DNA of 26,566 bases, taken from positions 1 to 26,566 of the forward strand of contig CAJWMI010000015.1 of assembly GCA_913043185.1 (NCBI GenBank). Reading direction: 5' to 3'. A program made the position numbers and the translations under genes. This DNA comes from an uncultured Fidelibacterota bacterium. Its GTDB lineage: Bacteria; Marinisomatota; Marinisomatia; Marinisomatales; UBA1611. The first letter of the stretch is position 1; every line of letters begins with the position of its first letter. This document shows, piece by piece, positions 24,266-26,566 of this stretch. The notes below the pieces were generated by a model. It ran no database searches. It worked only from the letters and a program-made list of their open reading frames with translations, and was not told the DNA's origin.

Positions 24266-24343
24266 ATGATCCACATTATTGATATAAATGATGTGGGAAG
24301 AGAAGGCTTCGGGTTGGCGTTTGGGGCCTTTTCTTATTTATAG
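24266..24343 (+). CDS. Possible 25-codon small ORF upstream of ssrA
   Basis: ATG at 24266 runs through 25 codons to TAG at 24341-24343. A good Shine-Dalgarno AAGAGG (24253-24258) precedes it with 7-nt spacing. The peptide starts MIHIIDINDVG and ends GAFSYL. Both hairpins of this spacer lie within or overlap the ORF, so it may be a leader-type ORF, or it may be chance in an untranslated region. No family is recognised. Confidence 0.3.
   Translation: MIHIIDINDVGREGFGLAFGAFSYL
24271..24296 (+). other. Stable hairpin between the homocitrate-synthase-like gene and ssrA
   Basis: CCACATTATT (24271-24280) pairs with AATGATGTGG (24287-24296) over 10 positions with one T-G wobble around a 6-nt GATATA loop. 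It lies 113 bp after the homocitrate-synthase-like stop and 70 bp before the tmRNA. No T tract follows, so it is not a classic terminator. It could be a processing site, an operator or an RNA structure. Confidence 0.4.
24298..24335 (+). terminator. Second hairpin, possible intrinsic terminator or ssrA leader structure
   Basis: AAGAGAAGGC (24298-24307) pairs with GCCTTTTCTT (24326-24335) with one wobble, extended inward by TTC/GGG pairs, around a roughly 12-nt G/T-rich loop. It is followed by an AT-rich run and TTTTTT at 24347-24352. It may end transcription from the upstream gene, but the T tract is offset, so termination is uncertain. It begins 2 nt after the first hairpin. Confidence 0.35.
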
Positions 24344-24365
24344 AACTTTTTTGCTTATTGACAAT

Positions 24366-24717
24366 GGGGGCGACCGGCATTCGACGGGATATGCAAGGTG
24401 TTTAACTGCATGCGGAGGATATCAGTTCCCTCCTTAATCATCTGATAAAAACAATATATGCCGATTACGGCTATATGGCTGCAGCTTAGTTGAGGTAGCC
24501 CGTTCCTTAAAAAATTCGCCTATGGTTTTTTTATGGAGCGTCATCAACATAGGCTGGTTTCAAATTTGTCTGTGAGTTTGAAATAAGATTAAACAGACTG
24601 GCTCTTTTATTTTATGTCTCTGATTGATAAAAGAGTAAGATAATAATCGGAAGACTAAGCATGTAGACGTTTATCACTAAACTATTTCGGACGGGAGTTC
24701 GATTCTCCCCGCCTCCA
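24366..24717 (+). ncRNA. ssrA: Transfer-messenger RNA (tmRNA)
   Basis: The 5' end GGGGGCG pairs with CGCCTCC near 24710 to form the acceptor stem, and the 3' T arm reads GACGGGAGTTCGATTCTCCC. The 5' CGGCATTCGACGGG block is diagnostic. Pseudoknot PK1 is visible: GGAGG/CCTCC interlocked with ATCAG/CTGAT just before the tag. The RNA rescues stalled ribosomes together with SmpB (not in the window). The discriminator A at 24717 is followed by CTT, so the CCA end is not encoded and must be added after processing. The convergent receptor gene ends 2 bp further on. Confidence 0.96.
24460..24489 (+). other. tmRNA tag reading frame, predicted tag ADYGYMAAA
   Basis: Starting at GCC after PK1, the frame GCC-GAT-TAC-GGC-TAT-ATG-GCT-GCA-GCT-TAG encodes ADYGYMAAA and a stop. 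The end in small hydrophobic residues (MAAA) suits ClpXP-type recognition. The pattern resembles the Chlorobi tag ADDYSYAMAA. The resume codon is inferred from position and this similarity. Confidence 0.75.
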
Positions 24718-24719
24718 CT

Positions 24720-26566
24720 TTATAAACTTGCCTGAATAAAGAACGTAGGTGTTACTCCTAACATAATTACATCCGAGATAATATTTCCTGAAGTATAGGG
24801 GTTATATCTTTTGTGACTGACATTTTTTTTATTATATATATTATATATTGAAAGACCGATATCTAATTGTAAACGATTAAGGATATACTTTTTTGATATA
24901 CTTATATCTAGATGGTGTACGGGGTCCAGCCTTTCATTATTACGAGAACCTGGGTTGAAAACAATTTGGAAATCATTTGTCTTATTTATATCATCAGGGT
25001 GAGTATAAACTCTCCCCGATGAATAAGACCAGTTTGCAGTAAGATCGTAATCTAAGACTGAAGTCATCATAACAGATTTAAACTCATGTGTAACATCATG
25101 ATCTGCTTTGAATAAACGTCCTTCATCTATATCGTTGAAGGAATATTCTGTATTATTAGACTGATAAGAAATCCAACCGTTGATTTGTTTATTTTTTCTA
25201 CGAATAAAAAGTTCTGCTCCTGCGGTTTTTTCATTTCCTGTGAGGTCAATTGGGGAATTGTCGTTGTTATTATTTTGATTAGACAATATTGGAATAGGAG
25301 ATATATATCTCCCAAAATCATAATGACCACTACTATTTCTTTGATAATAAGATAGACTTAAGTCATAGTCAGAATTTTTCCAGTAAAGGCTGCTATGGGA
25401 ACTAGTAGAGCTAATAACAGGGACCTTTTCGCTTGAGAGCAACCATGTTCCATGAGTCCCTCTTGTACTTAAGTTACTATTAAACTGATGGATGTATTGA
25501 TTGTAGTTACCCATAGCTGCTTCAATAGTGATAGATGGTGTGACCTTAAAAGATCCTGATATTCTAGGCGTAAAATCGTTTGACTTAGTTTCAGAATAAT
25601 AAGTATTTCTTAAGCCTACGTTAATAGTTAATAATTTTGAAATGAACCATTTATCTTGAGCATATACTGATTGTAAATATGAATTTTGCTCTAAAATATT
25701 TTGTTCAGAACTACTTTCTAATGTTCTTTCTGTTTTATAGTTAGTAGATAATACAGATCTATTTAATCCTATTTCTATACGGTGATTTGGAATGATTTTA
25801 ATAGTTTGATGAAGTTTATATATTTGATCAGAAAATATATTTTTCTCATCTATTGTTTGTTGTGGAGAATTATCTACATTATTACCATCATTGTATAACT
25901 TTGAATTATATTGACTAATTAAACCTGTTTTTGAGATGGAGAATTTTGTCTGCCAATTAGAGTTTAAATAGTAAGACCAATTTAAAATAGCGCCTTGATT
26001 TGACCATTCTGTTTCTTCATTAATGCTAGTAGAATCATATTCTAATATTGTCTCAAAACCATAAAAGCCTCTTTTTTCATTAATTAAATCTGCACCGTTT
26101 GTATATGTTAAAGAAATTCTGTTTCTAGGGCTGATTAGATATGATAAGACGGCATTAATATCTTTAAATGTAAACTTCGGGTTATAGGTAGTCTTTTGCG
26201 TGTCATTCGCGGATATACTTATTAGATTAAAATTATCATCGCCCGTTATAAAATCTTTTACAGATTTATATAATTGCGTTGAAACAATATTGTTACACTC
26301 CCTTGCTGTAACTATGAAACTACCTTTTGAAAATATTGGGAGTTCGATTTGTACACTATTTATCGTAAAGTTTGTATAGAGTTTTATATGAGGCGTGATT
26401 GTATTTCCAACACGATTTGTTATTTCAATTAATCCAGATGTTCTACCGCCAAAGCTGGCTGGGTAGCCTCCTTTATAAATCTGCATATCTTTTACAGCCT
26501 CCGCTTGTACACTACTCAAAAATCCAAACATATGGGTTTTCTGATATATGGGCATCCCATCTATGA
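24720..26566 (-). CDS. TonB-dependent outer-membrane receptor, N terminus cut off by the window edge
   Basis: The frame is open to the right edge; about 615 residues are visible and the signal peptide, any carboxypeptidase-like domain and the TonB box lie outside. The first visible part is plug domain: IDGMPIYQKTHMFGFLSS and MQIYKGGYPASFGGRTSG. The rest alternates short amphipathic strands of a beta barrel with Asn/Ser-rich loops. Near the C terminus, RLDPVHHLDISISKKY and IYNIYNKKN are the conserved last strands of Bacteroidetes-type receptors, ending FFIQASL. It transports an unknown ligand across the outer membrane. The downstream end abuts ssrA. An ATG at 26555 is internal, not the start. 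Confidence 0.9.
   Translation of the reverse strand, partial: IDGMPIYQKTHMFGFLSSVQAEAVKDMQIYKGGYPASFGGRTSGLIEITNRVGNTITPHIKLYTNFTINSVQIELPIFSKGSFIVTARECNNIVSTQLYKSVKDFITGDDNFNLISISANDTQKTTYNPKFTFKDINAVLSYLISPRNRISLTYTNGADLINEKRGFYGFETILEYDSTSINEETEWSNQGAILNWSYYLNSNWQTKFSISKTGLISQYNSKLYNDGNNVDNSPQQTIDEKNIFSDQIYKLHQTIKIIPNHRIEIGLNRSVLSTNYKTERTLESSSEQNILEQNSYLQSVYAQDKWFISKLLTINVGLRNTYYSETKSNDFTPRISGSFKVTPSITIEAAMGNYNQYIHQFNSNLSTRGTHGTWLLSSEKVPVISSTSSHSSLYWKNSDYDLSLSYYQRNSSGHYDFGRYISPIPILSNQNNNNDNSPIDLTGNEKTAGAELFIRRKNKQINGWISYQSNNTEYSFNDIDEGRLFKADHDVTHEFKSVMMTSVLDYDLTANWSYSSGRVYTHPDDINKTNDFQIVFNPGSRNNERLDPVHHLDISISKKYILNRLQLDIGLSIYNIYNKKNVSHKRYNPYTSGNIISDVIMLGVTPTFFIQASL

Overview
The window is AT-rich, densely packed bacterial chromosome with very short intergenic gaps. 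No phage genes, transposases, insertion sequences, CRISPR arrays or transcription-factor genes are visible. A TonB-dependent receptor of the Bacteroidetes type (truncated at the right edge), a bacterial tmRNA with the predicted tag ADYGYMAAA (similar in style to Chlorobi tags), Na+-coupled transport and methylated-amine and amine catabolism together suggest a marine Gram-negative bacterium of the FCB group. A Marinimicrobia-like lineage is possible, but that placement is inference.

Layout. Positions 1-59 hold a cut-off tRNA-Lys(UUU) on the minus strand. Positions 141-8794 hold a seven-gene minus-strand operon. In transcription order it encodes a serine/threonine dehydratase-like enzyme, a lysophospholipid acyltransferase, a dimethylargininase-family hydrolase, a GcvT-like folate methyltransferase, two tandem PYROXD2-type FAD oxidoreductases and a Rieske oxygenase. 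The last five genes are very tightly packed: neighbouring reading frames overlap by 1-13 bp over 141-6475. The combination looks like oxidative and folate-linked demethylation of an N-methylated nitrogen compound. A divergently transcribed PLP decarboxylase follows (8863-10317).

Positions 10327-12408 are a minus-strand queC-queE-queD-queF operon for preQ1, the 7-deazaguanine precursor of queuosine. Its QueE has the long CX14CX2C radical-SAM spacing, and its QueD has Arg where the first zinc-ligand His is expected.

Positions 12570-22260 are a plus-strand catabolic operon: GSAM-like aminotransferase, PuuB-like FAD oxidase, Na+/solute symporter, a 40-residue single-pass membrane protein that is easily overlooked, aldehyde dehydrogenase, AGXT2-like aminotransferase, a second aldehyde dehydrogenase and a GabT-like aminotransferase. 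The repeated aldehyde dehydrogenase/aminotransferase pairs fit stepwise breakdown of a diamine or omega-amino acid to a dicarboxylate, for example putrescine to GABA to succinate. The true substrate cannot be read from the sequence.

The right end carries a convergent FMN-binding split-barrel protein, a homocitrate-synthase-like enzyme, a short spacer holding two stable hairpins and a possible 25-codon ORF, the tmRNA gene ssrA (24366-24717), and the TonB-dependent receptor, whose stop codon lies 2 bp from the tmRNA 3' end. No stretch longer than 300 bases lacks a gene.
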